DNA of 64,000 nucleotides from Amulumruptor sp947039275 (GCA_947039275.1 CAMQYL010000001.1:62001-126000); one strand, 5' to 3'. Positions 9,738-18,984 are shown, counted from the stretch's first letter. Numbers and translations: made by a program. The notes: generated by a model from the sequence alone, not told the origin.

Positions 9738-10569
9738 TTAACAGGTGGATTATTCGTTCACGAGCAGGACTGAAAACTGCATTGTAGAGTAAATTAAGGT
9801 CCGGCTTACCGTCGGCATCGGCATATTCGCCTGACATCTCAATGACAGCACGGTAAAGGCCAAGACGCATCTCGCTATAGAGTGCTCCAGGCAGAGGTTG
9901 CACCGAGGCAGTGAAAGCGAGGCGCGATGCCACACGCTCCATGGTCGTATTAAACAGCAACACTCCATTTGAAAGCATAGCCACACCGTCAAACAGGTTT
10001 TCCAGATCCTGCACTGTATGCGTAGACACTATGACAGTCTGATCCATGTCTATGGATGATGCCATGATATTACCGAGAGTCTGCTTAGCCTTGATGTCAA
10101 GACCGTTGGCAGGCTCGTCAAGCAGCAGAACCTCCGTACCCAATGACAGCGCATAAGCCAGCTGAGCCTTACGGCGTGTGCCAAGCGACATCTTCATAAA
10201 CGGCTGCCACTCGTCTATACCGAAAGCCTTGAGGTTGGACTTCAGGAGCTCGCCGTTAAACCGTGGATATAAAAAGGCATGACACTTCACCATCTCTGCC
10301 ATATTTTTTGCCGGGAAAGTCATGTTGTCGCCTAAGAAAAACACATCGCGCATCACTTCGGGGCGGTGGGTGGCGACATCAATGCCGTCAATCAGGCATT
10401 CACCGTACTGCGGACGCAGCAGACCCGCCATCACTTCAAGTAGAGTGGTCTTGCCCGCACCGTTCTCACCGAGAAGCAGATGTATGCCCGGAGGAAAGGA
10501 GGTCGTGACATCCTTAAGTGTCACGACTCCTTTACGGTAGGCAAAACTAAGGGTTTCAAGCTTAATCAT
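9718..10569 (-). CDS. ABC transporter ATP-binding protein
   Basis: 283 aa. A single nucleotide-binding domain with Walker A GENGAGKTT (about residues 34-42), a signature loop of divergent form (MSLGTRRKAQLA), Walker B VLLLDEPANGLD, and a switch His in STHTVQDL. A C-terminal extension of about 80 residues follows. It is the first gene of the transporter-regulator cluster and couples by overlap to the permease. The family resembles YtrB/CcmA-type exporters of Firmicutes and Bacteroidetes that respond to cell-envelope stress. Only a 50-bp gap separates it from the TraB-like gene upstream on the same strand, so read-through is possible. Confidence 0.9.
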   Translation of the reverse strand: MIKLETLSFAYRKGVVTLKDVTTSFPPGIHLLLGENGAGKTTLLEVMAGLLRPQYGECLIDGIDVATHRPEVMRDVFFLGDNMTFPAKNMAEMVKCHAFLYPRFNGELLKSNLKAFGIDEWQPFMKMSLGTRRKAQLAYALSLGTEVLLLDEPANGLDIKAKQTLGNIMASSIDMDQTVIVSTHTVQDLENLFDGVAMLSNGVLLFNTTMERVASRLAFTASVQPLPGALYSEMRLGLYRAVIEMSGEYADADGKPDLNLLYNAVFSPARERIIHLLNDSENE

Positions 10570-10619
10570 TGCTCAGTGTACATCAGTTGTTCTTAACCAA
10601 TATATTTCAGTATCTATGT

Positions 10620-11510
10620 TCACTTGACAGGTGTCACGGTGTAGCCGGCGTTCTGCAATGCCTTGATCAATCCGTTGTCGCCCACGAGATGTCCTACACC
10701 CACGGCTACAAACACCTTGCTGTTAGGGAGGATATTGGTGGTCAGTTTCTGCACCCATGCAGCATTGCGGTTGTCAAACAGACGCTTGAACATCGGATCT
10801 TCGGGGTCGAAATCCTCATCCTTGAAAAGGACATCGGATATGACATCCAGATTTTCGGTCATGTAGGCATCAGCCAGTCTCTTGGCTTTCTCGCCGCTCT
10901 CGCTGTCGTTACGCACAGATTCCATGAGGTCGTCTACCTGGTCCATGATGGGAGCGTTCATCAGCACGTCAAACTGTTCTTCCATAGTCTCAAGTCCCTT
11001 GACAGGCTTGTTGGCAGCCTTTACGCGCTGCTGGATCTGAGTGTCAAGCTGCTCCATGGGGTTGAAGTTGGGGAAATTTTTCGCGCTCTGGAGCATGGCG
11101 AGCTGTGTCGACACCATTGCAGGCTTGAAAGCGTCGAGTTGCGCGGCGTTGAGCATGCCGCCGGTATAAGATGCGAGCAGAGAGTTGAGCGAGTCGAGCT
11201 GCGCTGCGGTCATCACCTTGGTCAGCGTAGAGTCAGCAGGAGCGGAAGCATATTTCATTGTAAGCTGCACCATCTCAGGCGACTGGGGATTTTCGGGCAT
11301 CTCCACTTCGCCGTACATCTCCTCCACCGAAGCGAGAGCCGGTGCAAAACCGCTGATGCTGTCCATCACCGAGGCAGGAGCCAGATGGTGTGTGCCGAAG
11401 AGGTAGCTGTCACCCTTTGCATCCTTGCCGCTGACGCGCCACAGGAGTTGGGCATTGGCACTACCGAGACCTACGAGAAGTGTTGCGATGATAAGAGCTG
11501 TCTTTTTCAT
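10620..11510 (-). CDS. TraB/GumN-family secreted protein
   Basis: 296 aa starting at the ATG at 11510, which begins a clear signal peptide ending near the Ala-Gln at residue 20; an upstream in-frame ATG would only add a polar stretch. TraB/GumN motifs are visible: LFGTHHLAP near the N-terminus, GLETMEEQ in the middle, RNAAW, and VGVGHLVG followed by GL near the C-terminus. The Tiki/TraB/GumN superfamily includes metalloprotease-like proteins; the paired His-containing GTHH and GxGH motifs are kept here. It is probably periplasmic or lipid-facing. A strong Bacteroidetes promoter lies just upstream. The substrate is unknown. Confidence 0.85.
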   Translation of the reverse strand: MKKTALIIATLLVGLGSANAQLLWRVSGKDAKGDSYLFGTHHLAPASVMDSISGFAPALASVEEMYGEVEMPENPQSPEMVQLTMKYASAPADSTLTKVMTAAQLDSLNSLLASYTGGMLNAAQLDAFKPAMVSTQLAMLQSAKNFPNFNPMEQLDTQIQQRVKAANKPVKGLETMEEQFDVLMNAPIMDQVDDLMESVRNDSESGEKAKRLADAYMTENLDVISDVLFKDEDFDPEDPMFKRLFDNRNAAWVQKLTTNILPNSKVFVAVGVGHLVGDNGLIKALQNAGYTVTPVK

Positions 11511-11605
11511 TTCTGTCTTTTTTTGAGTTTTATTTGGAATATTGTTGATTGATTTTATCGTTGTTCTCATGTAGTGATGTAGCAGTGTGCATCACTATCA
11601 CGCTG

Positions 11606-11636
11606 CAAATGTACGGCAATTTTCCCAATTACCAAA
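11606..11636 (-). promoter_or_regulatory. Bacteroidetes-type promoter of the TraB/GumN gene
   Basis: On the minus strand: -33 TTTG (11636-11633), a 19-bp gap, and -7 TACATTTG (11613-11606). This matches the Bacteroidetes sigma-ABfr consensus TTTG-N19/21-TAnnTTTG. It ends about 95 bp upstream of the ATG at 11510. Confidence 0.75.
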
Positions 11637-11747
11637 TTTTATCGCAATTTTTTTGAAAAAAATTTCTGCGAGATACGGATTTCCGTAATATAACTCATAT
11701 AATTCTTATAATTTGAGCATAAGCATGGCGATTATCCGACAAATCAT

Positions 11748-11755
11748 TAACTTTG
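11748..11755 (+). promoter_or_regulatory. Probable -7 element of TPR/HTH regulator 1
   Basis: TAACTTTG fits TAnnTTTG. No good -33 TTTG is seen at 19-21 bp. The element and the following 60 bp closely resemble the leader of the second regulator (24397 onward), which supports its use. Confidence 0.5.
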
Positions 11756-11762
11756 TCCCTGG

Positions 11763-11790
11763 TTGTAGGGACATGCCGTGGCATGTCCGC
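11763..11790 (+). repeat. Dispersed hairpin repeat in the 5' leader of regulator 1
   Basis: Single unit of the GGACATGCC/GGCATGTCC hairpin family, lying between the -7 element at 11748-11755 and the start codon at 11816. In RNA it would form an 8-9 bp stem about 25 nt before the ATG. Confidence 0.85.
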
Positions 11791-11815
11791 TTCCCAGCCC
11801 CGTCAGTCACACCCG

Positions 11816-13456
11816 ATGAAATACCTTGCTATCTTCATAATCGCAATCGCAGCGCTGTCGGTGTCGTGCGGCAGACACGCCGCCACCGAGGCAGTCATTG
11901 ACCGCGCCGACTCACTGATGACTGAGCATCCCGACTCGGCTCTGACACTGCTCAGTGCCATCGACGGCTCAGCCCTGCCCCTCGGTTCGGAGCTTAACGC
12001 CCGCTATGCCCTGCTGCTGACTCAGGCACAGGCAAAGTGCTTCAAGACCCCAGCTGACGATTCGCTCATATCCATAGCTGTTGACTATTATACACGCCAC
12101 GAAGACCTGCTGCAGCTGACCAAGGCGCATTTCTATCGCGGGAGCGTGCAGTACAAAGCCAAACATTACGCCAAGAGCCTGATGTCGATGTTTCAGGCTC
12201 TGGAGCTGGCGCGTGAAGTGGAGTCCGATTTCTGGATGGGGCTTGCGAGCCGCGGAGTCGCCGACGTGTATCTCGCCACATATAACGGAGAGGAGGGAGT
12301 GCGATACGCACAGAAAGAATACGAGCACTTCCGTCGCGACAAAACCCAGCCATACCTAAATTACGCACTCTTAGATCTCTCAAGAGCCTACAATAACTCA
12401 TGTAGATACAAGGAATCCATACCTATCTGCCGACAAGTTGTTGACTCAGCCCGTAAGCATGATGACCCATATCTTGAGCATGAAGCATGGGGAACAATGG
12501 GACGTTCACTGATGGGAGCACAAAGATATGCAGAGTCAGCCAAAGCGTTTGAAAAAGTTTGCGTGTCAGAATACGCCACTGCCGAAGACTCATCATACCT
12601 TGCAACCATGTATGCAAAATCCGATCGCTTGGATAAAGCCATTGATTTATATCATGCAATAGGAAACCGAGACACTACCCTCCAGCTTGACTGGCTGAAA
12701 TTTGAGATATATGTACGCATTGATTCTCCATATCGTGCCATAAAATCCCTTTTAAAACTTGACACCGAACATAATGACATTATAGAAAACCGCATAAGCA
12801 TCGATCTTACGACATCGCTGCTTGATTATCATACCAATCTTCGACAGGAAGCAGAGCGTTCACGCGATCTTTCATACATGTTTATCGGCGCCATGACCAT
12901 AATAGGTCTGCTGATTGCCTTTATTATTTATGTGTGGATCAAGCGGTATCGGCAGCGGCAAAAGGAAAAGATAGAGCAAGGATTGGCAATGGTACAGTCT
13001 CTGAGCGATTCGCTACAGACCAAATCATCAGAGTGCATACAAAACCGCCAGCTTATCCATACCCTGCTCCGCAAGAAATATGTCCTGTTTGACCAACTGT
13101 GCCGTCAGGTATATCCCCGACAGGACATCGAAGCTACCAACCGGCAGCTCTATCAGACCATCACGGACTTCGTAAAAGAAATCCAGGGCAATGAAACAAA
13201 AACCGATGAATTGGAGGCGATGGTCAATCAGCATATGTCGGGTCTGATGACTGATTTCAAAGCGGATGTCCCCAAAGCCAACAAGACCGATGCCAAGCTG
13301 TTCCTGTTTTCAGTCTTAGGCTTCTCAGACACAGCCATCGCCATGTTTCTCGGCAAAAAGCAGGTAAGAGCCGTCTACGATTCGCGCCGCCACCTCAAAG
13401 ACAAAATCAAAGACTCCGGCTGTCCCAACCCCGACCGCTACATCCAATACCTATAG
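11816..13456 (+). CDS. Membrane-spanning TPR / helix-turn-helix regulator 1
   Basis: 546 aa. A type II signal sequence ends in LSVSC (lipid Cys at 18). Residues 25-340 are TPR-like helical repeats (paired motifs such as A..LL..A and Y.....Y.KSL.....AL). One transmembrane helix lies at about 354-376, a coiled coil follows, and the C-terminal domain (about 490-535) has a LuxR/HTH-like pattern: LFLFSVLGFSDTAIAMFL, then a basic helix. Predicted topology is periplasmic TPR sensor and cytosolic DNA-binding domain, a one-component trans-membrane regulator seen widely in Bacteroidetes. The start at 11816 gives the lipoprotein signal; an upstream ATG falls in the hairpin repeat. It is paralogous to the gene at 24469 and stands just before the peptide island, which it may control (inference). 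Confidence 0.85.
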   Translation: MKYLAIFIIAIAALSVSCGRHAATEAVIDRADSLMTEHPDSALTLLSAIDGSALPLGSELNARYALLLTQAQAKCFKTPADDSLISIAVDYYTRHEDLLQLTKAHFYRGSVQYKAKHYAKSLMSMFQALELAREVESDFWMGLASRGVADVYLATYNGEEGVRYAQKEYEHFRRDKTQPYLNYALLDLSRAYNNSCRYKESIPICRQVVDSARKHDDPYLEHEAWGTMGRSLMGAQRYAESAKAFEKVCVSEYATAEDSSYLATMYAKSDRLDKAIDLYHAIGNRDTTLQLDWLKFEIYVRIDSPYRAIKSLLKLDTEHNDIIENRISIDLTTSLLDYHTNLRQEAERSRDLSYMFIGAMTIIGLLIAFIIYVWIKRYRQRQKEKIEQGLAMVQSLSDSLQTKSSECIQNRQLIHTLLRKKYVLFDQLCRQVYPRQDIEATNRQLYQTITDFVKEIQGNETKTDELEAMVNQHMSGLMTDFKADVPKANKTDAKLFLFSVLGFSDTAIAMFLGKKQVRAVYDSRRHLKDKIKDSGCPNPDRYIQYL

Positions 13457-14452
13457 CACCCTCACCACCAAAATAGAGAGTGTTGCAAAACCACCAATCC
13501 ACCTTCTTGTAGGGACGCGGCACAATGCTGTCTGCTTAAGATTATTTCGCTTGTAAAGGCGCGGCGTAGCCGCGGCAGGAGTAGTAGCCACATGCAAGCA
13601 AGTCGTCAGACTTGTGAAGCTTGTGGTCTATAGTCCCCCATCATATCCCGGCGGCGTCAGCTGCCGGGGCTGATGCATGCGATTGCCCCGGCAGTTACAC
13701 CGCCGGATTTCCATTAGATCCGTTTTCCACAAGCTACGCAAGTCTGACGACTTGCTTGCATGTGGCTACTACTCCCCTCGCGGCTAACACCGCGAGCGTT
13801 AAGAATAAAGGGTGTTGCAGAACTCAAAAAACACGCCGCAAATTGTAGGGATGCACCCTGGTGCATCCGCCAACACACTGATAATCAGTCCATGGATTTC
13901 GGCTGCGCCATGGTACATCCCTACAATTTAGAATTATGCAACACACTCAGCCGTGTGTAACTCCAGACACGGTGGATACGTCTCCGACGTGACTATGGCC
14001 TCCGTGGGAGGCACACATGTTAGGCAGTGGTAGGGCTGGTTGTAGGTCAGCTTTACCACTGTACAAGACGCATCCCCCAAACAATCCGTCGCTGTAGGCG
14101 GCGCACCTTGACGGCACGGGGCTGTGCGCCTCCTACGGAGGTGTTTTTGGAAGGGGGCGGATGTCGGCACAGTGGTCATCCCAGCCTACAGCTTGGCTGA
14201 CCACTGCCTAACATGCCGGCCTCCTACGGAGACCAGCAGCTGATACCTATAAAAACGACTTGGCAAACGGCTTCACTAACCCACTATATATCAGTCGGTT
14301 AAAATATCGCCAACTTGGCAAGAAAATTTTCTTTACAACACGCTGATTACCAGCAATTTAAAAATCAAGGTTGCCAACTTTTTTCGCCCCGAAAATTTGG
14401 CTGTCCCATTCCAAGCACCGTAACTTTGCCGCAAAATCATCTCACCCACGTT
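13457..14452. repeat. Composite non-coding repeat array, left copy
   Basis: This 996-bp stretch holds no credible gene. Part A is a nested palindrome: 49-bp arms at 13578-13626 and 13727-13775, enclosing CCGGCGGCG/CGCCGG arms (13647-13670 and 13685-13706). Then comes a paired hairpin element (13843-13870 and 13901-13926). Part B (about 13958-14235) has GCCTCCGTGGGAGGC at 13998-14012, TTAGGCAGTGGT at 14020-14031 and GACCACTGCCTAA at 14199-14211. The same A-then-B order and orientation recur at 41.6-42.2 kb. The last 200 bp carry the promoter and operator box of the next gene. Confidence 0.88.
14358..14428 (+). promoter_or_regulatory. Promoter plus island box, peptide module 1
   Basis: -33 TTTG (14396-14399), 21-bp gap, -7 TAACTTTG (14421-14428). 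GCCAAC at 14373 lies 55 bp before the end of the -7 element, the same distance as in five other island promoters. The partner half-site TTAAAAA at 14358 is a weaker match to TTACAnA but has the same 15-bp offset. Confidence 0.7.
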
Positions 14453-14821
14453 ATGAAAACATTCGTCACATCAATCATCTTAGCACTGTCGCTGATATCA
14501 ATCTCAATAATATGCCACGGAGGTGAATCAGATACAAAGACAGGAGCAGCAGGTAGAGTAAATAAACCCGAATCCAATCGACCGACAGCCCCCTCTCATG
14601 CGTATATATATTTCACATACACGAGAGGACACATAGATTTCACACTCAGCACCACCATGGAGTACATCGATATCATCATTAGCAAAGATGACATCCCCAT
14701 ATGGTCAGGCACGGTCACACAAGACGAGCCATCCGCCGACCTACCCATCCTCTATGGTGAACACACCATCGCATGTATCACCGAAAACGGGCACGTCTAT
14801 CTCGGCTATCTGGATTTCTAA
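14453..14821 (+). CDS. Small secreted DUF3244-like protein 1
   Basis: 122 aa. A signal peptide covers roughly residues 1-22. The mature part is a small predicted beta-sandwich with YIYF, IDFTLS, YIDIIIS, IPIWSGTV, LPILYGEHTI and GYLDF strands, which resembles the DUF3244 family common in Bacteroides. The C-terminal 40 residues are almost the same as in the paralogue at 26328 (shared WSGTVTQDEPSAD and LYGEHTI). In both cases the gene opens the operon that carries a GG-leader precursor and a radical-SAM maturase. A role as a secreted accessory, immunity or binding protein for the peptide is plausible but not shown. The start at 14453 follows the promoter at 14421 and begins the signal peptide. 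Confidence 0.8.
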   Translation: MKTFVTSIILALSLISISIICHGGESDTKTGAAGRVNKPESNRPTAPSHAYIYFTYTRGHIDFTLSTTMEYIDIIISKDDIPIWSGTVTQDEPSADLPILYGEHTIACITENGHVYLGYLDF

Positions 14822-14842
14822 AGGATACACAACAACGATAAA

Positions 14843-14859
14843 ATGAGATTCAATCTCAT
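14843..14859 (+). other. Weak AT-rich hairpin before precursor 1
   Basis: Inverted repeat ATGAGATT/AATCTCAT followed by a T-rich run (CTTTATTTTC). It could be a processing site or a leaky attenuator that sets the ratio of the secreted protein to precursor mRNA. The stem is short, so confidence is low. Confidence 0.3.
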
Positions 14860-14893
14860 CTATTCTTTATTTTCTAACTAATTTTTCTATCTT

Positions 14894-15103
14894 ATGAAGA
14901 CATTAAAAGACGTAATGCCTGAATGTAATCTCACGTCAGAGGAGATTTCCGCCATTGCTGGTGGACGGCGACAGGATGTGAACACACTTCGTCAGGATCC
15001 ATTTCAACAAGCAGACGGATGCTATACGGGCATTTGCTCACAGAAGCTCAACCCTAAATTTTGTGAAGGTGGTGCAATATGCACCTCTGGCATAGCTGGA
15101 TAA
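14894..15103 (+). CDS. GG-leader Cys-rich RiPP precursor peptide 1
   Basis: 69 aa. The leader of 24 residues ends in the double-glycine motif SAIAGG, preceded by LTSEEIS, as in precursors cleaved by C39 peptidases and in the GG-Bacteroidales precursor group. The predicted core of 45 residues begins RRQDV and has four Cys: CYTGIC, then KFC, then AIC (spacings 4, 8 and 5), plus several Gly. It sits 5 bp upstream of a radical-SAM/SPASM enzyme, so thioether (sactipeptide or ranthipeptide-like) crosslinks are the first hypothesis. A C39 exporter is encoded 6 kb downstream. The function of the product is unknown. Confidence 0.85.
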   Translation: MKTLKDVMPECNLTSEEISAIAGGRRQDVNTLRQDPFQQADGCYTGICSQKLNPKFCEGGAICTSGIAG

Positions 15104-15108
15104 GCAAC

Positions 15109-16599
15109 ATGAGCACCTGCAACGAACCAAAAATCGTGTTTAATCATGCTTATTATATTAAGCATGATGAAAAGAGATGCTTAGTTATTTCGCAACCCTC
15201 ACGAGAATGGAGTAATTGCATGGAAGGATGGATTTCAAAAATCCATCCTATCTATGCAATGATTCTGTCTCTTCTATCAGAACCAGTGTCAAAACAGGAA
15301 GCAATAGCACAAGCAGCTGCTTTCTTAGATGTCAATGATTCTGTGGCTACAGAACTAATAGAAAAACTGATGGAGTCAAAAGAACCATTTGAAATGGATT
15401 TCGACAACTCAGTGAGCTGGTTTCCGCCCTCTATAATTCTTGAAGTCCCGTCAGATTCAATCCCATCAATACCAATAGTATACGAGCCACAACAGTTTTG
15501 TTACGACAGCATTGATTTGACGGCACAGAGACTTATCCAAAGTCCTATAGGCATAGTATGGATGATCAACAATATATGTTTGACCGAGTGTGAATATTGC
15601 TATGCTGACAAATCTACCAAATCATCTTCATTAAATCTGTCCGAAGTGACAGAGATGTTAGATGACATATCACATAACAATATCAAGAGCTTTCAGATAG
15701 TCGGGGGAGAATTTTTCAGATATCAAAACTGGAAAGAGTTGTTGAAACTGCTCAAATCATACAATCTGCTTCCTGAACTCGTCTCTACTAAAATGCCTTT
15801 ATCAGCCGATGACATTGCAATAATAGGCGAATATGGTATACAGATACAGGTCTCGCTTGATTCTTTCAATCCTGACACTATCGCTTCTATGTGGAGGGTA
15901 AAATCTGATTATCTATATCGAATCATAGATACAATACGTTTATTGGATAAGTACAACGTAAGATATCAGATTGCTACAGTCCTTACCAAATCCAATTCTT
16001 CAAATGAGGAACTGACATCCTTGAGCAAATTTTTAGCCACATTAGAAAACCTCAAAAGATGGGAGATACGTGTAGCATTTCGTTCTTTATACAGCAGAAA
16101 ATCGTTTGATACAATCAAACTATCTCCAAATGAAATCACGGAGGTAGACAAAATCGTCAAATCCATTATGGATACTTTCCCTAAAAATATACTTTGGGTT
16201 AAGGATTCGGGTCGTGAGTATTTCACGGCAAAGGAAGGTAGTCGTAGCTTCAATGGATCACGATGCTCTGCTAATTATTCCCATATGGTAGTTCTTCCTG
16301 ACGGCAAGGTTACAATCTGTGAGCAGTTATATTGGGCTAAACGATTCATAATCGGGGACATAAAGCTGCAATCCATTAGAGATATTTGGAACAGTCCCGA
16401 AGCTCTACATCTCGCTAAATATCCACAATCATGTGTTCAGGCCAAAAGTCCTTGCCATGATTGCAAGTTGTATGATGATTGCCAGTTGTTTCCCAACAAA
16501 TGCTATGCCGACACGATAAAGGCATACGGATGGGACAACTGGGATTATCCAGACCCGAGATGCGAGAAAGGTCTGCCATTTCTTCATTCTTTATCATAA
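15109..16599 (+). CDS. Radical SAM/SPASM peptide maturase 1
   Basis: 496 aa. Residues 1-130 look like a PqqD-type recognition element (HPIYAMILSLLSE, then QEAIAQAAAFLDV, then ELIEKLMES), which would bind the leader. The radical-SAM core has CLTECEYC with cluster Cys at 157, 161 and 164, and FQIVGGEFF as the GGE motif. A SPASM domain from about 380 has multiple Cys (GSRC, VTIC, QSC, CHDC, DDC, KC) for auxiliary Fe-S clusters. The SPASM layout is that of enzymes that install thioether or C-C bonds on ribosomal peptides. I chose the ATG at 15109 because it follows the precursor stop by 5 bp; an earlier ATG would overlap the precursor. It is followed by an outer-membrane barrel gene after 17 bp. 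Confidence 0.9.
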   Translation: MSTCNEPKIVFNHAYYIKHDEKRCLVISQPSREWSNCMEGWISKIHPIYAMILSLLSEPVSKQEAIAQAAAFLDVNDSVATELIEKLMESKEPFEMDFDNSVSWFPPSIILEVPSDSIPSIPIVYEPQQFCYDSIDLTAQRLIQSPIGIVWMINNICLTECEYCYADKSTKSSSLNLSEVTEMLDDISHNNIKSFQIVGGEFFRYQNWKELLKLLKSYNLLPELVSTKMPLSADDIAIIGEYGIQIQVSLDSFNPDTIASMWRVKSDYLYRIIDTIRLLDKYNVRYQIATVLTKSNSSNEELTSLSKFLATLENLKRWEIRVAFRSLYSRKSFDTIKLSPNEITEVDKIVKSIMDTFPKNILWVKDSGREYFTAKEGSRSFNGSRCSANYSHMVVLPDGKVTICEQLYWAKRFIIGDIKLQSIRDIWNSPEALHLAKYPQSCVQAKSPCHDCKLYDDCQLFPNKCYADTIKAYGWDNWDYPDPRCEKGLPFLHSLS

Positions 16600-16616
16600 T
16601 CTTAACAGTCTATATA

Positions 16617-18698
16617 ATGAAAACCAGAATTATCATATTGACGAGTATCCTATCTTTCATCATCAACATTGACGCTTTCGCGCAAGGGGAGCAGAGTGAC
16701 ACTCTGCGGCTGGGGGAGGTGACTGTCAGGGCAGCGCAGCAGTATGTGACGGCGGATGCTGTGGTTTATGTGCCGACTAAGGCTGACAAGAGGGATGCGC
16801 AGAGTGCGGTGGATCTGCTGCGGATGTCGGCTATACCGCAGATTAAGGTCAATCCAGTGGATGACAAAGTGACTGACAACTTCGGCGAGGATGTCAGCAT
16901 ATTTCTCAATTATCTCCCGGCTGGTAAGGAAGACATTTCCGGGCTTAAAACATCGGATGTGAAGAAAATCGAATATCTCACCTCCCCAACCGATCCGCGG
17001 TTCAGAGGCGCAAAATCGGTCATAAATATCATCGTCACCGAATACGCATATGGCGGTTACACCAAACTTTCATCCACGCTACGCACTATCAGCGACATCT
17101 CCGGAGGCGTGGATGTCTACAGCAAATTCGCATACAAACGGATGACTTTTGACCTGTATGCCGCGCTTAAAGAGTCATCGACACACCACTCAGGCACATC
17201 CAACGATGACCGATACACCGTTGCCGACGGTATCGTCACAAGAAAGGAGACTCCCCAATCGTCTTACCTGCGTGACAGCCGTTATCCCATCACCTTCCGC
17301 GCCACCTACAATGCACCCACCATGCAGCTGAGCAACGCTGTGGCATTTTCACATACAGCCACACGAGCCAATGACGAAAGCGGACTGATAGATTATAATG
17401 GAGGAGCATACGGCACAACCACAGAAGCATACCGAAGATATGAGCCTGACATGTCAAACTCGGCGATGTTCTTAGGGTCTTATTATTTCGAGCTACCCAA
17501 AGGCTGGGCATTAAGCATCGTCCCTCAGCTCTCCTATTCACACTACACCGACAATCTCGGCTATTACGTCACTGACTCATCGCCGATTATCAGAGACATA
17601 GCCGAAGATGCCACCAGCGGAGCCATTGACGGATATTTAGAAAAGACTTTCGGACAATCACATTCGCTCATACTCGGAGTCTCTTATGAAAATGAGCATA
17701 ACACCCTCCATTATATCAGAGAAAACAGCAAAGAAACAATCACCTATGATGCCGTAGACGGCTATGCCGGTTACACGTTCAGCAAAAACGGATTGACAGC
17801 ATCTATCGAAGGAGGCATGAAATGGGACAAATCCAAAGCCGGAGACAGCAGCGACCATAGTATTTCGCCGTTTGTCGACTGTGATTTACGCTACAGCCCC
17901 GATACAAGAAACATGTTCTCCGCAAGCATACGGTATAAGACGACACCTCCTGCGTCCTTTCAGAAAACATCAGCGATATTGCTGGAAAACGAGTTTCTAT
18001 ACGTCACAGGCAATGCGTCGCTGAAAAACGACCGACAACTCACAGCCAATCTTGGATACTCATACATCCCGTCAAACCTCATCACATTAAGCGGATATGC
18101 AAGCTATCGCGGAATCTATGACCGAATAACCGAATCATATGCGCCTTACGCAGAGGGGACAAGGCTCCTGCGCACATATGCCAACGACGGACGTTACGAC
18201 CGCATCATGGCAGGTGTATCGCTTTTTTGGAAACCGTTGGACGGAAAGCTCGTAGTCAGTTCTTCGCCAGGATTTGCCCACTATCAGATCAGCGGACCTG
18301 TGGCAAGATGTTACAACGCATTCCAATTCAACGCCTCCGTCAGAGGAAGCCTGTCGAATTTCTATGCCTCCGCGTCTTTCAAACTCCAAAGCCGTGAATT
18401 AGCCAGTTCAAACAATGCCATATGGAAAGACCGTGACTACTATTCCATCGAAGCCGGCTGGGCAAATGACAATCTAAACGTCCGCCTCAACGCAGCCAAC
18501 CTGTTCAATCGCGGATGGGTAAGCATAACCCAGGATATGGAGAGCGAGCTATGCTCCTATTACCGCACATACTACGGCAGCACATACCATACCACTCTGT
18601 CACTGAGCGTCACCTACACCATCGGTTACGGCAAAAAAATCACCCGCCGCAACGAGATAGGTGAACTCAACCAATCCAGCTCAGCCATAATGAAATAA
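16617..18698 (+). CDS. Outer-membrane beta-barrel protein 1 (TonB-receptor-like)
   Basis: 693 aa. A signal peptide ends near AFAQ (residue 23). A short LGEVTV segment and a plug-like region (about 30-140, with VKKIEYLTSP and AKSVINIIV) precede a long barrel of alternating aromatic strands that ends in a basic C-terminal tail. It belongs to the large Bacteroidetes outer-membrane barrel family related to SusC and TonB-dependent receptors (OMP_b-brl type). It lacks the usual N-terminal carboxypeptidase-regulatory-like domain. It is the last gene of the module-1 operon, 17 bp after the maturase, so passage of the modified peptide across the outer membrane, or uptake of it, is a reasonable inference. 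Confidence 0.85.
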   Translation: MKTRIIILTSILSFIINIDAFAQGEQSDTLRLGEVTVRAAQQYVTADAVVYVPTKADKRDAQSAVDLLRMSAIPQIKVNPVDDKVTDNFGEDVSIFLNYLPAGKEDISGLKTSDVKKIEYLTSPTDPRFRGAKSVINIIVTEYAYGGYTKLSSTLRTISDISGGVDVYSKFAYKRMTFDLYAALKESSTHHSGTSNDDRYTVADGIVTRKETPQSSYLRDSRYPITFRATYNAPTMQLSNAVAFSHTATRANDESGLIDYNGGAYGTTTEAYRRYEPDMSNSAMFLGSYYFELPKGWALSIVPQLSYSHYTDNLGYYVTDSSPIIRDIAEDATSGAIDGYLEKTFGQSHSLILGVSYENEHNTLHYIRENSKETITYDAVDGYAGYTFSKNGLTASIEGGMKWDKSKAGDSSDHSISPFVDCDLRYSPDTRNMFSASIRYKTTPPASFQKTSAILLENEFLYVTGNASLKNDRQLTANLGYSYIPSNLITLSGYASYRGIYDRITESYAPYAEGTRLLRTYANDGRYDRIMAGVSLFWKPLDGKLVVSSSPGFAHYQISGPVARCYNAFQFNASVRGSLSNFYASASFKLQSRELASSNNAIWKDRDYYSIEAGWANDNLNVRLNAANLFNRGWVSITQDMESELCSYYRTYYGSTYHTTLSLSVTYTIGYGKKITRRNEIGELNQSSSAIMK

Positions 18699-18717
18699 AA
18701 CCCATCGCCACAGCAGC

Positions 18718-18943
18718 AATATAGACTGTAATATGCTGGCAATCAATGCAATATCTTTAAAATTCCACATTCATAGTCATAATCGCCTGATTTACAGCCA
18801 AATACAGCCTATATTCATAAAAATACTAAAATTAAATTTTCATATCCTCGCAATATCCTTATTATCAATTAGTTACAAAGCACAAAAGCCAAATAATTTT
18901 TCCGTCAAAATAAGCAACAAACGAAAAATAGGCTCTAATTTTG
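18718..18943 (+). promoter_or_regulatory. Class A leader: distal inverted pair, island box and promoter
   Basis: Distal arm AATATAGACTGTA (18718-18730), mate TACAGCCTATATT (18803-18815), then TTACAAA at 18873, GCCAAAT at 18888 and the -7 element TAATTTTG (18936-18943). From distal arm to promoter end it is 226 bp, a length kept in three other leaders. No clear -33 element is visible. Confidence 0.65.
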
Positions 18944-18984
18944 CAGTTTGACATTCATTATTTTTCATCACATTCAGTAATCCG

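Noticed and set aside
10569..11552. 327-codon plus-strand frame opposite the TraB/GumN gene
   Set aside because: The minus-strand gene has a signal peptide, family motifs and a promoter; the opposite frame has none.
13621..13960. Open frames in the left repeat array
   Set aside because: They lie in palindromes. A peptide beginning MWLLLPSRLTPRA appears both here and on the opposite strand at 41.7 kb, showing it is repeat-derived.
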